Assembly (NCBI GenBank): GCA_964651245.1 | Contig: CAZYVI010000002.1 | Coordinates: 181,689 to 245,688, forward strand | Source: Avedoeria sp964651245 | Lineage (GTDB): Bacteria > Chloroflexota > Anaerolineae > Epilineales > Epilineaceae | Direction of reading: 5' to 3' | DNA length: 64,000 nt | Shown here: piece after piece, positions 1 through 11,255 of the stretch | Layout of the letters: every line of letters starts with the position of its first letter | Numbering within the stretch: the first letter of the stretch is position 1 | Translations under genes and position numbers: made by a program | The notes under the pieces: generated by a model | Database searches by the model: none | The model's input: only the letters and a program-made list of their open reading frames with translations | What the model was told of the DNA's origin: nothing

Positions 1-2
1 TC

Positions 3-1070
3 GTGCCGTCGGGGCGCGTCGCGCTGCGGACGGCCTTCTTCCTGCCCGACCTCATGCCGCCGGTGACGGTGCGCCCGCTCACCTGGGTCACCCCCGCGCC
101 GCGGCGCAGCGAGGTGCGCATCGCCGACGCGGGGGCCGGCTGGGCGGCCGACCTCTACGTCCCGCCGGGCGGCGGGCCGATGCCGGCCGTCATCGTCTCG
201 CTGGGCATCAACCAGGCCGCCCGCGACGACCCGCGCGTCCGCAAGCTCGGCGACGGGCTGGCGCGGCTCGGGTTCGTCGTCCTCATCCCGGCCAACGACG
301 ACCTCCGCGCCGAGCGGCTGACGCCCGACGCGGTGGCGATGCTCGTCGCGGCGTTCCAACACCTCGCCGCCCGGCCCGGCGTCGACCCCGCGCGCATCGG
401 CTACTTCGGCGTCTGCATCGGCGCCTCGCTGGCGCTGCTGGCCGCCGAGGACGAGGCGATCGCCGCCGACGTGGCCTGGGTGGCCTGGTTCGGCGGCTAC
501 CACCGCCTCGACACGCTCGTCGCCGCCGTCGTCAGCCGCAGCCAGCCGCAGCCGGAGGGCGCCTGCCGGCGCGACGCCGCCTGCCCGCCGCCGGGCACGA
601 TCGTGCCCTGGGCCGTCGACCCGATGAGCGAGCGCGTCGTCCGCGCCGCGCTCGCCGCGCTCGTCGCGCCGGCGGCAGGCGGTCCGGGCGGCGCCGACGA
701 CGGCGCGGCCGCCGCCCGAGCGCGGCTCGAGCGCGGCGCGACCCACGACGAGGCGCTGCGGGCCCTCGCGTCGCTGCCGCCCGCGGCCCGAGCGCAGCTG
801 GCGGCCCTCTCGCCGGCCACCCGCCTCGCCGCGCTGCGCGCCCCGCTCTACACGATGAGCGACGTCGGCGACCCGCTCGTCCCGTCGTCCGAGACCGATG
901 CCCTCAACCGCGACGCCGCCGCGCTCGGCCGGCTGGCGCGCGCCCGCACGTTCGACGTCTTCAGCCACGTCAACCTCGACCCGTTCGCCGACCCGGCGCG
1001 CACCCTGCCCGAGGTCTGGCGCCTCTACCGCCACGTCCACGCCATCGTCGCCCAGGCCCTGCTCGACTGA
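3..1070 (+). CDS. Dienelactone-hydrolase-like alpha/beta hydrolase (5' end may lie outside the window)
   Basis: The product looks like a cytosolic alpha/beta hydrolase of the dienelactone hydrolase type; its substrate cannot be read from sequence. The nucleophile elbow is GVCIGAS with Cys at about residue 138, as in dienelactone hydrolases, rather than the usual Ser. An Asp near residue 290 (in DVGDPLV) and a His near 322 (in FSHVN) are well placed to complete the triad. The reading frame is already open at base 3 (a GTG), so the true start may be upstream and the N-terminus is uncertain. An insertion of about 100 residues rich in Ala/Arg separates the elbow from the Asp. A Uma2-type gene follows after 36 bases. 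Confidence 0.7.
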   Translation: MPSGRVALRTAFFLPDLMPPVTVRPLTWVTPAPRRSEVRIADAGAGWAADLYVPPGGGPMPAVIVSLGINQAARDDPRVRKLGDGLARLGFVVLIPANDDLRAERLTPDAVAMLVAAFQHLAARPGVDPARIGYFGVCIGASLALLAAEDEAIAADVAWVAWFGGYHRLDTLVAAVVSRSQPQPEGACRRDAACPPPGTIVPWAVDPMSERVVRAALAALVAPAAGGPGGADDGAAAARARLERGATHDEALRALASLPPAARAQLAALSPATRLAALRAPLYTMSDVGDPLVPSSETDALNRDAAALGRLARARTFDVFSHVNLDPFADPARTLPEVWRLYRHVHAIVAQALLD

Positions 1071-1106
1071 GGCGACCACCCCCCGGCACACGCTCAGGAG
1101 GCGACG

Positions 1107-1802
1107 ATGCGCACGCGCACCCGGTCCGCCGCGCCCAAGGCCACGGCCGAGCCGGCCGCGTCGCCCCGCGCCGCCGCCGCCTCGGATCGTCACCCGCCGC
1201 TCGTCCGCGACCCCGAGCTGCTCAACGTCCGGCGCCCGTTCACGGTCGACGCCTACCACCGCATGGCGGAGGTGGGCGTCATCGGCCCCGACGAGCGCAC
1301 CGAGCTGCTGGATGGGGAGGTGGTGGACAAGATGACGATCAGCAGTCGACATGCGGGGTGCGTCAATCGACTGACCAGCCTGCTGGGGCGCCTCGTGCGC
1401 GGCCGGGCGGTCGTGGCGGTGCAGAATCCGATCCGGCTTGACGACCACTCGGAGCCTGAGCCCGACGTGGCCGTGCTGCGTCCCCGCGATGACTTCTACG
1501 GCGACGCGCACGCCACCCCGGCCGACGTCCTGTGGCTCGTCGAGGTCGCCGACACGACACTGCGGCTCGACCGAACCGTCAAGCTCCCGCTCTGCGCCGC
1601 CGCCGGCATCGCTGAGGTCTGGCTGGTCGATATCGTGGCCGAGACCCTCGAGGTCCACCGCGAGCCCGACGCGGCCGACTTCCGGTCGATGCGCCGCCAC
1701 GGCCGCGGCAAGGCCGTGGCGCCGGCGGCGTTCGCCGACGTCGTCGTCGACGTCGCGGCGGTGCTGGGGCCGGCGGACGGCGCGCCGCCGGCGCATCCGT
1801 GA
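1107..1802 (+). CDS. Uma2 family (DUF820) PD-(D/E)XK nuclease-fold protein
   Basis: The pattern of this 231-residue protein is that of the Uma2/DUF820 family. It has a helix-rich start (FTVDAYHRMAEVG...ELLDGEVV), then EPDVAVL and LWLVEVADTT, which supply the Asp and Glu of a restriction-endonuclease-like fold, and then KLPLCAAAGIAEVWLVD. The family is abundant in Chloroflexota and cyanobacteria, and its biological role is not settled. An AGGAGG ribosome site lies at about 1096-1101, a few bases before the ATG. The first 35 residues are low-complexity Ala/Arg/Thr. Codon use around 1310-1420 is less GC-saturated than in neighbouring genes, in keeping with a mobile family. No partner gene is evident. 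Confidence 0.85.
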   Translation: MRTRTRSAAPKATAEPAASPRAAAASDRHPPLVRDPELLNVRRPFTVDAYHRMAEVGVIGPDERTELLDGEVVDKMTISSRHAGCVNRLTSLLGRLVRGRAVVAVQNPIRLDDHSEPEPDVAVLRPRDDFYGDAHATPADVLWLVEVADTTLRLDRTVKLPLCAAAGIAEVWLVDIVAETLEVHREPDAADFRSMRRHGRGKAVAPAAFADVVVDVAAVLGPADGAPPAHP

Positions 1803-1825
1803 CCCCCTGGCGGTCGCCCGATCCC

Positions 1826-1855
1826 TTGGTGGCGCTCTGCCGGCCGTGATACAAT
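1826..1855 (+). promoter_or_regulatory. Sigma70-type promoter for the mtnA group
   Basis: TTGGTG (1826-1831) and TACAAT (1850-1855) are separated by 18 bases. The site stands in the gap between the Uma2 gene and mtnA and would give a leader of roughly 110 bases. No riboswitch-like structure was recognised in that leader. Confidence 0.55.
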
Positions 1856-1973
1856 CGCCCGCCGCTCGCCCGCTGGCCGGCGGTGCGCGCGTCGCGCGAC
1901 GCTGTCGCCGCGCGCGCTGCGGCCTATCGGGGACCTGCCGCGAGGGATCGACACCATCGACCGCACCCGCACC

Positions 1974-3073
<1,100 letters not shown>

Positions 3074-3077
<4 letters not shown>

Positions 3078-4069
3078 GCGGCGTCATCGTCACCGGCTCG
3101 ATCGCCAACGACTACATCATGGCCTTCCCGGGCGACTTCACCGAGCACATCCTGCCCGACAAGCTCGACGTCCTATCGGTGAGCTTCCTGGTCGACAGCC
3201 TGCGGCGCGAGCCGGGCGGCTGCGCCGTGAACATCGCCTACAACCTGGCGCTGCTGGGCGACCGGCCGGCGGTGATGGCCACCGTCGGCGAGGACTGGGC
3301 CGAGGACCGCACCCGGCTCGAAGCGGCCGGGGTCGACACGCGCCACGTCCGCGCCGTCGACGGCGTCCACACCGCCTCGTTCTTCGTCAGCACCGACCGC
3401 CACAACCGGCAGATCGCCAGCTTCTACGTCGGGGCGATGGGCCACGCCGGCGAGCTGAGCCTGTCCGACGTGGTCGGCGGCCCGCCGGGCCCGGGCGATG
3501 CGCGGCCGCTCGTCGTGATCTCGCCCAACGCGCCCGAGGCCATGGTCCGGCTCGTCGAGGACTGCAAGGCCCTCGGCCTGCCCTACGTCTACGACCCCAG
3601 CCAGCAGATCGTCCGGTTGTCGGGCGCCGACCTCCGGGCCGGCATCGACGGCAGCCTGGTGACGATCGCCAACGAGTACGAGTTCGAGCTGATCCGCGAC
3701 AAGACCGGCCTCGACGCCGAGGCGATCCGCGCCCGGACGGGCACGCTGGTGGTCACCCACGGCGACAAGGGGTCGCAGATCTGGTCGAACGGGACGATGA
3801 CCGCCGTCGGCATCGTCCCGCCCGCCGCCGAGGTCGACCCGACCGGCGTCGGCGACGCCTACCGCGCCGGCGTCGTGCTCGGCCTGTTGCACGACCTGCC
3901 GTGGCCCGTCGCCGGCCGGGTCGGCGCGCTGTGCGCCACCTACGCGCTCGAGGCGCTGGGCACGCAGCGCCACGCGTTCACCCCCGACGCCTTCGCCGCG
4001 CGCTACGCCGCCCACTTCGGGCCGGTCCCGCCGGCGCTGCAGGCCCTGCTGGCCCGCCGCGCCGGCTGA
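3074..4069 (+). CDS. PfkB-family carbohydrate/nucleoside kinase, probably adenosine-kinase-like
   Basis: This 331-residue ribokinase-fold kinase has PfkB signature 1 (GGCAVNIAYNLALLG, near residue 50) and signature 2 (DPTGVGDAYRAG) with the catalytic-base Asp at about 261. The second glycine of the usual GAGD anion hole is kept as GVGD. It is cytosolic and ATP-dependent. The ATG overlaps the mtnA stop (ATGA), and metK lies 75 bases downstream. This context points to adenosine recycling from S-adenosylhomocysteine, or to phosphorylation of a methionine-salvage sugar. The true methylthioribose kinase MtnK belongs to another fold family, and none is seen here. The family call is firm; the substrate is inference. 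Confidence 0.8.
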
Positions 4070-4144
4070 CGGCGCCGCGCCCGTCGCCCAAGCCCGTCCC
4101 CGCCCATCCCCGGCAGCCGCCGACCAGGATCCAAGGAGCACACG

Positions 4145-5353
<1,209 letters not shown>

Positions 5354-5524
5354 CGATCCCGCCAACACCGGCGCGACGAGGCAACTCGCGTCTCCCGGGC
5401 GTCGCGCCCACCCCAACCGCATCGCTACCCGTGACTTTCCCGGCCCGCTCGGCAACACAGCGGGCACGAACGAACGCGCCGACCGCCCCGGTCGCAGCGC
5501 GCTCGACACGAAGGGGAAGCTGCG

Positions 5525-6796
5525 ATGTCGATGCGGTCCGCCGCCGCGCCCGAGCGGGTGCTCTACTACTGCCACGATACCTATGGCCTGGGCCATCTCC
5601 GCCGGGCGCTGGCCATCGCCCATCATCTGGCCGACGCCGCGCCCGGCGTCGCCCAGCTCGTCGTCACCGGCTCGCCGCTGGCGACCCAGCTGCCGCTGCC
5701 GAGCGGCGCCGACACCCTCAAGCTGCCGTGCGTCGTCAAGACCGGCGACGAGCGCTACGCCTCGCGCACCCTGGCGGCCTCGTTCGAGTCGGTTCGGGCG
5801 CTGCGCGGCGCGCTGGTCCTCGACGCCGTGCGCCACTTCCGGCCCGACCTCGTCGTCGTCGACCACGCCCCGGGCGGCGTCAAGGGCGAGGTCGTCCGGG
5901 CGCTGACCGCCGCGCGGCGGCTGCTGCCGGACACGCGGATCGTCCTCGGGCTGCGCGACATCGTCGACGCCCCGGCCCGAACGCGAGCGACCTGGGCCGC
6001 GGCCGGGATCCCCGACCTCCTGACGACCGTCTACGACGCGATCCTCGTCTACGGCCAGCAGGACGTCTTCGACCCGATCGCCGCCTACGACCTGCCGCGC
6101 CCGGTCGCCGACAAGACGCGGTTTGTCGGCTACCTCCGCCGCGCGGCCGAGCCCATCCCGGCCGCGCTGGCCGACCTGACGGCCGCCGACGCCCCGCCCT
6201 ACGTCCTGGCCACCGCCGGCGGCGGCCAGGACGGCTTCGCCGTGCTCGACGCCTTCCTCGCCGCCGCCGGCGCCTGGCCGGGCGGCGCGCCGTTCCGACC
6301 GGTCGTCGTGGCCGGACCGTTCATGGCCGCCGCCGAGCGCGCCGCCCTCCACGCCCGCGCCGCGGCGCTGCCCGACGCGCGCGTCGTCGACGCCGTGCCG
6401 GGGCTCTCGGGCGTCGTCGCCGGCGCGGCGGCGGTGGTGGCGATGGCCGGCTACAACACCACCTGCGAGATCCTGTCGTTCCGGCGGCCGGCCGTGCTGG
6501 TGCCGCGCACCTGGCCGCGTCAGGAGCAGCTGCTGCGCGCCGCGGCGCTCGAGCGCCGCGGCGTGGTGCGGATGGTGGCGCCCGACGCCTTGACGCCGGC
6601 GCGGCTGCGCGACGCCCTGGCCGCCGCCCTGGCCTCGCCGCCCCCCGCCGGCCGCATCGACCTCGGCGGCCTCGACCGCGTCGCCGCCGCCCTCCTCGGC
6701 CCCCGTGCCGCGGCGCCCGCGCGCGCCGGCCGGCCGGCCGCCGTGGGCGGCCCGTCCATCGCCCGCCTCCAACCCGCCTGGTCCACCGAGGAGTAA
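5525..6796 (+). CDS. Predicted glycosyltransferase, MurG-like GT-B fold (COG4671 type)
   Basis: The 423-residue protein starts YYCHDTYGLGHLRRALAIAH, the His-containing donor-fold loop typical of the COG4671/GT28 group. It continues with a C-terminal nucleotide-sugar half (ATAGGGQDGF..., MAGYNTTCEILSF, VLVPRTWPRQEQ). It is likely cytosolic or membrane-peripheral and transfers a sugar from a nucleotide donor; acceptor and sugar are unknown. The ATG is preceded by AAGGGGAAG. A 171-base gap separates it from metK, so a new transcript may start there, although no good promoter was seen. The gene begins a run of polysaccharide genes, with the next one three bases after the stop. The last 30 residues are low-complexity. 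Confidence 0.75.
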   Translation: MSMRSAAAPERVLYYCHDTYGLGHLRRALAIAHHLADAAPGVAQLVVTGSPLATQLPLPSGADTLKLPCVVKTGDERYASRTLAASFESVRALRGALVLDAVRHFRPDLVVVDHAPGGVKGEVVRALTAARRLLPDTRIVLGLRDIVDAPARTRATWAAAGIPDLLTTVYDAILVYGQQDVFDPIAAYDLPRPVADKTRFVGYLRRAAEPIPAALADLTAADAPPYVLATAGGGQDGFAVLDAFLAAAGAWPGGAPFRPVVVAGPFMAAAERAALHARAAALPDARVVDAVPGLSGVVAGAAAVVAMAGYNTTCEILSFRRPAVLVPRTWPRQEQLLRAAALERRGVVRMVAPDALTPARLRDALAAALASPPPAGRIDLGGLDRVAAALLGPRAAAPARAGRPAAVGGPSIARLQPAWSTEE

Positions 6797-6799
6797 GCC

Positions 6800-8044
6800 G
6801 TGACCCCGCCGACCGTTCGCCTCGCCTACTTCTGCAAGATGTACCCGCGCTTCTCGGAGACCTTCATCCTCAACGAGATCCTCGAGCTCGAGCGCCAAGG
6901 CGCCGCGCTGCACATTTTCAGCCTCAAGACGAACAACGAGGGCCGCTTCCACGCCGACGTCGCCCACGTCCGGGCGCCGGTGACCTACGCCCCCGAGTCG
7001 CCGTGGGCCGGCGGCCTGCGGTCGCTGGTGCGTGTCCACGCCGCGGCGTGGCGGGCGGCGCCGGCGGCGTACCGGCGGCTGCTGTGGAGCGCGCTGCGGC
7101 GCCGGCGCCTCGGGGCGCTGCGGCGGTTCCACCAGGCGGTCTGGCTCGCGCCGCGCGTCCGGGCCGCCGGCGTCGACCACATCCACGCCCACTTCGCCTC
7201 GAGCGCCACCTCGGCGGCGCGGCTGGTGTCGCAGCTGACCGGCATCCCGTACAGCTTCACCGCCCACGCCAAGGACATCTTCCACGCTGACGTCTCGCCG
7301 ACGTCGCTGGCCAAGAAGTTCGTCGACGCCCGGTTCGCCGTGACCGTCAGCGACTTCAACCGCCGCCACCTGGCCACCACGCCCGGCACCGCCCGGCTGG
7401 TGCGGATCTACAACGGCCTCGACCTCGACCGCTTCCGGCCCCGCGGTCCCGCCGCCCTGCCGGCCGCCGGGCCGCCGCCGCCGCCCCTCATCCTGGGCGT
7501 CGGGCGGCTCGTCGAGAAGAAGGGGTTCGACGACCTGATCCGCGCCTGCGCCGTGCTGCGCGACCGCGGCGTGCCGTTCCGCTGCCGGATCGTCGGCGCC
7601 GGCGACCAGGCTGCGGCGCTGGCGGCGCTCGTCGACCGCCTCGACCTGGGCGACGCTGTGGCGCTCGACGGACCGCTGCCGCGCGCGGCGCTGCTCGACC
7701 TCATCCCGCACGCCACCGCCTTCGCCGCGCCGTGCGTCGTGGCGGCCGACGGCAACCGTGACGGCCTGCCGACGGTGCTCGTCGAGGCCATGGCGCTCGG
7801 CGTGCCGGTCGTGGCCACGCCGGTCACCGGCATCCCCGAGCTGGTCGCCGACGGCCGGACCGGCCTGATCGTCCCGGAGCGCGACCCGACGGCGCTGGCC
7901 GACGCCTTGGCTCGGCTGCTCGCCGACGCGGCGCTGCGCCGCCGGCTGACGACGGCCGCGCGGGCCCGCGTCGAGGCCGACTTCGACGTCCGCGCCAACG
8001 TCGGCCGCCTCCACGCCCTGTTCGCCGGCGGGGTGCCGCGATGA
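6800..8044 (+). CDS. Glycosyltransferase family 4 (GT-B), exopolysaccharide type
   Basis: This 414-residue retaining GT-B enzyme starts with CKMYPRFSETFILNEI, which is characteristic of the WcaL/AmsK-like branch of GT4. The Rossmann donor half holds GVGRLVEKKGFDDLIRA and the E-x7-E region DGLPTVLVEAMALGVPVVAT...GIPE. It should add a sugar to a lipid-linked exopolysaccharide precursor at the cytosolic face. The GTG start is paired with GAGGAG, which overlaps the end of the previous gene. The stop overlaps the next ATG (ATGA), indicating translational coupling. Confidence 0.88.
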   Translation: MTPPTVRLAYFCKMYPRFSETFILNEILELERQGAALHIFSLKTNNEGRFHADVAHVRAPVTYAPESPWAGGLRSLVRVHAAAWRAAPAAYRRLLWSALRRRRLGALRRFHQAVWLAPRVRAAGVDHIHAHFASSATSAARLVSQLTGIPYSFTAHAKDIFHADVSPTSLAKKFVDARFAVTVSDFNRRHLATTPGTARLVRIYNGLDLDRFRPRGPAALPAAGPPPPPLILGVGRLVEKKGFDDLIRACAVLRDRGVPFRCRIVGAGDQAAALAALVDRLDLGDAVALDGPLPRAALLDLIPHATAFAAPCVVAADGNRDGLPTVLVEAMALGVPVVATPVTGIPELVADGRTGLIVPERDPTALADALARLLADAALRRRLTTAARARVEADFDVRANVGRLHALFAGGVPR

Positions 8045-9273
8045 GGCTGCTCTACGCCTGCACCGACCCCGGCATCCCGGTCGACGGGGGCAAGGGCGCC
8101 AGCATCCACGTCCGGGCGCTGTGCCGCGCCCTCGTCGCCGAGGGCCACGCCGTGACGCTGGCCGCCGCCCGCCTCGACGGCCCGCCGGACCGGCTGGCGG
8201 CCGATCTCGGCGTCGCGGTCGCGCCGCTCGAGCTCGACGAGGCGGCCCGCCGGCGGCTGGACCGCGCCGCGACGCCCGCCCGCCGCGGCGCGCTCCGGGC
8301 GCACCTGGCCGCCGGCGCGCTGGCCGCCGCCGCGCCGGCGCTGGCCGCGGGCGGCGTCGACGCCGTCTACGAGCGCCTCAGCCTGTTCGGCGCCGGCGGT
8401 CGCGCCGCGGCCCGCGCCCTGGGCGTGCCGCACGTGGTCGAGGTCAACGCGCCGCTGACCGACGAGGCGGCCCGCTACCGCGGCCTGGCCTGGCCGCGCC
8501 GGGCCGTCGCGATCGAGCGGGCGGTCCTGTCCGGCGCCGACGCGGTCGTGGCCGTCTCGGCGCCGCTGGCCGCTTGGGCCGTGGCGCAGGGCGCGGCGCC
8601 GGCGCGGGTCGTCGTCCTGCCCAACGGCGTCGATGCCGAGGCGATGGCCGCCGGCGCCGTCGAGCGGGCGGCGGTGCGCGCCCGGCTGCGGCTGGCCGAC
8701 CGCAAGGTCGTCGGCTTCGTCGGCCATCTGCGGCCGTGGCACGGCGTCGACGACCTGCTCGCGGCGGTCGCCCGGCTGGCGGCCGACGACCCGGCGGTCT
8801 GTCTCGTCGTCGTCGGCGACGGCCCGGCGCGGCCGGCGCTCGAGGCGCGGGCGGAGGCGCTCGGCCTGGGCGACCGCGTCCGGTTCCTCGGCGCGGTGCT
8901 CCACGCCCAGGTGCCGGGGCTGGTGGCCGCCTTCGACGTCGCCGTCGCGCCCTACGCCGCCGACGCCGGGGCCTACTTCTCGCCGCTCAAGCTGTTCGAG
9001 TACCTCGCCGCCGGCCGCCCGACCGTCGCCGCCGATCTGCCGGCCGTGCGCGCCGCGGCCGACGGCGGCCGCCTGGCCCGGCTCTATCCGGCCGGCGACG
9101 TGGCGGCCCTGGCCGCGGCGCTGTGGGCCGCCCTGGCCGACCCCGCCAGCTTCGGCATGGCCGCCGCCGGCCGGGCGGCGGTGCGCACGCGGCACACCTG
9201 GCGCCATAACGCGCGCGCCGTCGCGCAGCGGATCGCCGCGCTGACGCCGGCCGCCGGCCGGGAGGCGGCGTGA
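8041..9273 (+). CDS. Glycosyltransferase family 4 (GT-B)
   Basis: A second GT4 enzyme (410 residues). The N-terminal acceptor half includes the glycine-rich segment DGGKGASIHVRALCRAL. The donor half has FVGHLRPWHGVDDLL and PYAADAGAYFSPLKLFEYLAAGRPTV in short blocks around residues 220-330. It is closely coupled to its neighbours: its ATG sits in the previous stop (ATGA) and its stop overlaps the GTG of the ABC exporter (GTGA). It is probably part of the same glycan assembly line; the linkage made is not predictable. Confidence 0.87.
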   Translation: MRLLYACTDPGIPVDGGKGASIHVRALCRALVAEGHAVTLAAARLDGPPDRLAADLGVAVAPLELDEAARRRLDRAATPARRGALRAHLAAGALAAAAPALAAGGVDAVYERLSLFGAGGRAAARALGVPHVVEVNAPLTDEAARYRGLAWPRRAVAIERAVLSGADAVVAVSAPLAAWAVAQGAAPARVVVLPNGVDAEAMAAGAVERAAVRARLRLADRKVVGFVGHLRPWHGVDDLLAAVARLAADDPAVCLVVVGDGPARPALEARAEALGLGDRVRFLGAVLHAQVPGLVAAFDVAVAPYAADAGAYFSPLKLFEYLAAGRPTVAADLPAVRAAADGGRLARLYPAGDVAALAAALWAALADPASFGMAAAGRAAVRTRHTWRHNARAVAQRIAALTPAAGREAA

Positions 9274-11255
9274 GCGCCGGCGGGCGCGCGCTGGCGCGCC
9301 AGGCCGAGGGCCTGTCGGCCGCCGCGGCGACCGTGTGGCGGTTGCGCGGCGAGTTGGCGCCGCACCGCGGCCGGCTCGGGCTGGCGCTGGCGGCCAGCCT
9401 GGCCTACACGGCGCTGCAGATGCTCGAGCCCTGGCCGCTCAAGGTCGTCCTCGACCACGTGATCGGCGGGCGGCCGCCGGGGCCCTGGCTGCAGCGGCTG
9501 GGCTGGGCGGGGCTCGACAACCGGGTGCTGCTGTGGGGCGCCGGCGCGGCGGTCCTGGCCACCGCCGTCGCCCGCGGGCTGCTCTACCAGGCCGAGAGCT
9601 TGCTGGCGGCACGGGTCGGCCAGACCGTGGTGGCGGACATGCGGCAGCGGGTGTTCGGCCACGTGCTGCGCCTGCCGCCGGCGTTCCACCTCCGCGCCGC
9701 CACCGGCGACCTCCTGACGCGGCTGACGGGCGACATGCTGCTGCTGCGCGAGCTCCTGGTGGGGGCGCTGTCCGACCTCCTCAGCCAGGGCGTCGTCCTC
9801 GTCGGGTTCCTGGTCGTGATGTTCGCCCTCGACGCCCGGCTGGCGTTGGCGGCGCTGGCGATGACGCCGCTGCTGTTCGGGCTGCTGTCGCAGTCCAGCG
9901 GCCGCATTCGGGCCGCGGCGCAGAAGCAGCGGCGCAAGGAGGGCCAGCTGGCGGCCCAGATGCACGAGACGCTCTCCGGCATCCAGGTGGTCCAGATGTT
10001 CACCGGCGAGGCGGCCGCCGAGGCGCAGCTGGCCAAGACGGCGCGCCAGAGCCTCGACAGCGGGCTGACGTCGGCCCGCCTCGAGGCCCGGCTCAACCGC
10101 GCCGTCGAGACCGTGCTGGCCGCCGCGACCGCCGTCACGATCGGCTACGGTGCGCTGCGGGTGCAGGCGGGGGCGCTGACGCCGGGCGAGCTCGTGGTCT
10201 TCGCGGCCTACCTGCGCAGCTTCACCAAGCCGCTCAAGCGCATCGCCCGCATCGCCGAGCGGTCGAGCAAGGCGGCCAGCTGCGTCGAGCGGATCACCGA
10301 GCTGCTCGACCAGGTGTCCGATGTGCCGGACGGCACCGTCGAGGCCGGGCCGCTGCGCGGGGCGCTGGCGTTCGAGGCGGTGGGCCACGCCTACGCGCCC
10401 GGCCAGCCGGTCCTGGCCGGCATCGACGGCGTGGTGCCGGCCGGTCGGACGGTGGCGCTGGTGGGGCTCTCGGGCGCCGGCAAGTCGACGCTGTTGGGCC
10501 TGGTGCCGCGGCTCCACGACCCGACCGCCGGCCGCGTCACGGTCGACGGCCGCGACGTGCGCGACTACACCCTGGCGTCGCTGCGGCGGCAGATCGCGGT
10601 GGTGCCCCAGGACGGCGTCCTGTTCGCCGGCACGATCCGCGACAACATCGCCTTCGGCCGGCCGTCGGCCACGTTCGACGAGATCGTGGCCGCGGCCCAG
10701 GCGGCCTGCATCCACGACTTCATCTGCAGCCTGCCCGATGGCTACCAGACGGCGGTGGGCGAGCGCGGCCTGACGTTGTCGGGCGGCCAACGCCAGCGGA
10801 TCGCGATCGCCCGCGCCCTGGTCCGCGACGCCCCGATCGTGCTGCTCGACGAGCCCACCACCGGCCTCGACGCCGCCTCCGAGGCGGCCGTGCTGACCGC
10901 GATGGAGCGGCTGCTGGTCGGCCGCACCGCCCTGGTCATCGCCCACCGGCTGGCGACGATCGAGGCCGCCGACGAGATCTGGGTGCTCGACGCCGGCCGG
11001 ATCATTGCCCGCGGCCGGCACGCGGCGCTGCTGGCGTCGTGCCCGCGCTACCGCGGCCTCTACGCCCTCCAGGCCCGGACCGCCGCGCCGCGCGACGGCG
11101 CGCCGGCCGGCGCGGCGGGCGAGCGCCTCGCCGCCGGCGCCGGCGTCCCCGCCGACCCGGCCGGCGGCGGCGACGCCCTCACCGCCGGCCGGGCCGACGT
11201 CGGCCGGGCGGCCGACGCGCCGGCCCTGGCCGCGCCGCGGGCGGTGGGTCGGTGA
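9270..11255 (+). CDS. ABC exporter, fused permease-ATPase half-transporter (MsbA/lipid-flippase type)
   Basis: The 661-residue protein has an N-terminal membrane domain of about six helices (residues 25-330), then an ATP-binding domain with Walker A GLSGAGKSTLL (Lys about 405), signature LSGGQRQR (about 504-511) and Walker B IVLLDEPT (Asp about 527). It would work as a homodimer in the cytoplasmic membrane. Sitting after three glycosyltransferases, it may export a lipid-linked oligosaccharide or related glycolipid. The C-terminal 60 residues are low-complexity Ala/Gly. The GTG start and the stop overlap both neighbours by GTGA. Confidence 0.9.
   Translation: MSAGGRALARQAEGLSAAAATVWRLRGELAPHRGRLGLALAASLAYTALQMLEPWPLKVVLDHVIGGRPPGPWLQRLGWAGLDNRVLLWGAGAAVLATAVARGLLYQAESLLAARVGQTVVADMRQRVFGHVLRLPPAFHLRAATGDLLTRLTGDMLLLRELLVGALSDLLSQGVVLVGFLVVMFALDARLALAALAMTPLLFGLLSQSSGRIRAAAQKQRRKEGQLAAQMHETLSGIQVVQMFTGEAAAEAQLAKTARQSLDSGLTSARLEARLNRAVETVLAAATAVTIGYGALRVQAGALTPGELVVFAAYLRSFTKPLKRIARIAERSSKAASCVERITELLDQVSDVPDGTVEAGPLRGALAFEAVGHAYAPGQPVLAGIDGVVPAGRTVALVGLSGAGKSTLLGLVPRLHDPTAGRVTVDGRDVRDYTLASLRRQIAVVPQDGVLFAGTIRDNIAFGRPSATFDEIVAAAQAACIHDFICSLPDGYQTAVGERGLTLSGGQRQRIAIARALVRDAPIVLLDEPTTGLDAASEAAVLTAMERLLVGRTALVIAHRLATIEAADEIWVLDAGRIIARGRHAALLASCPRYRGLYALQARTAAPRDGAPAGAAGERLAAGAGVPADPAGGGDALTAGRADVGRAADAPALAAPRAVGR

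Noticed and set aside
1856..1973. SAM-type riboswitch ahead of mtnA or metK
   Set aside because: Neither the mtnA leader nor the 75-base gap before metK shows the conserved stems of a known SAM riboswitch; the metK gap is too short for most classes.
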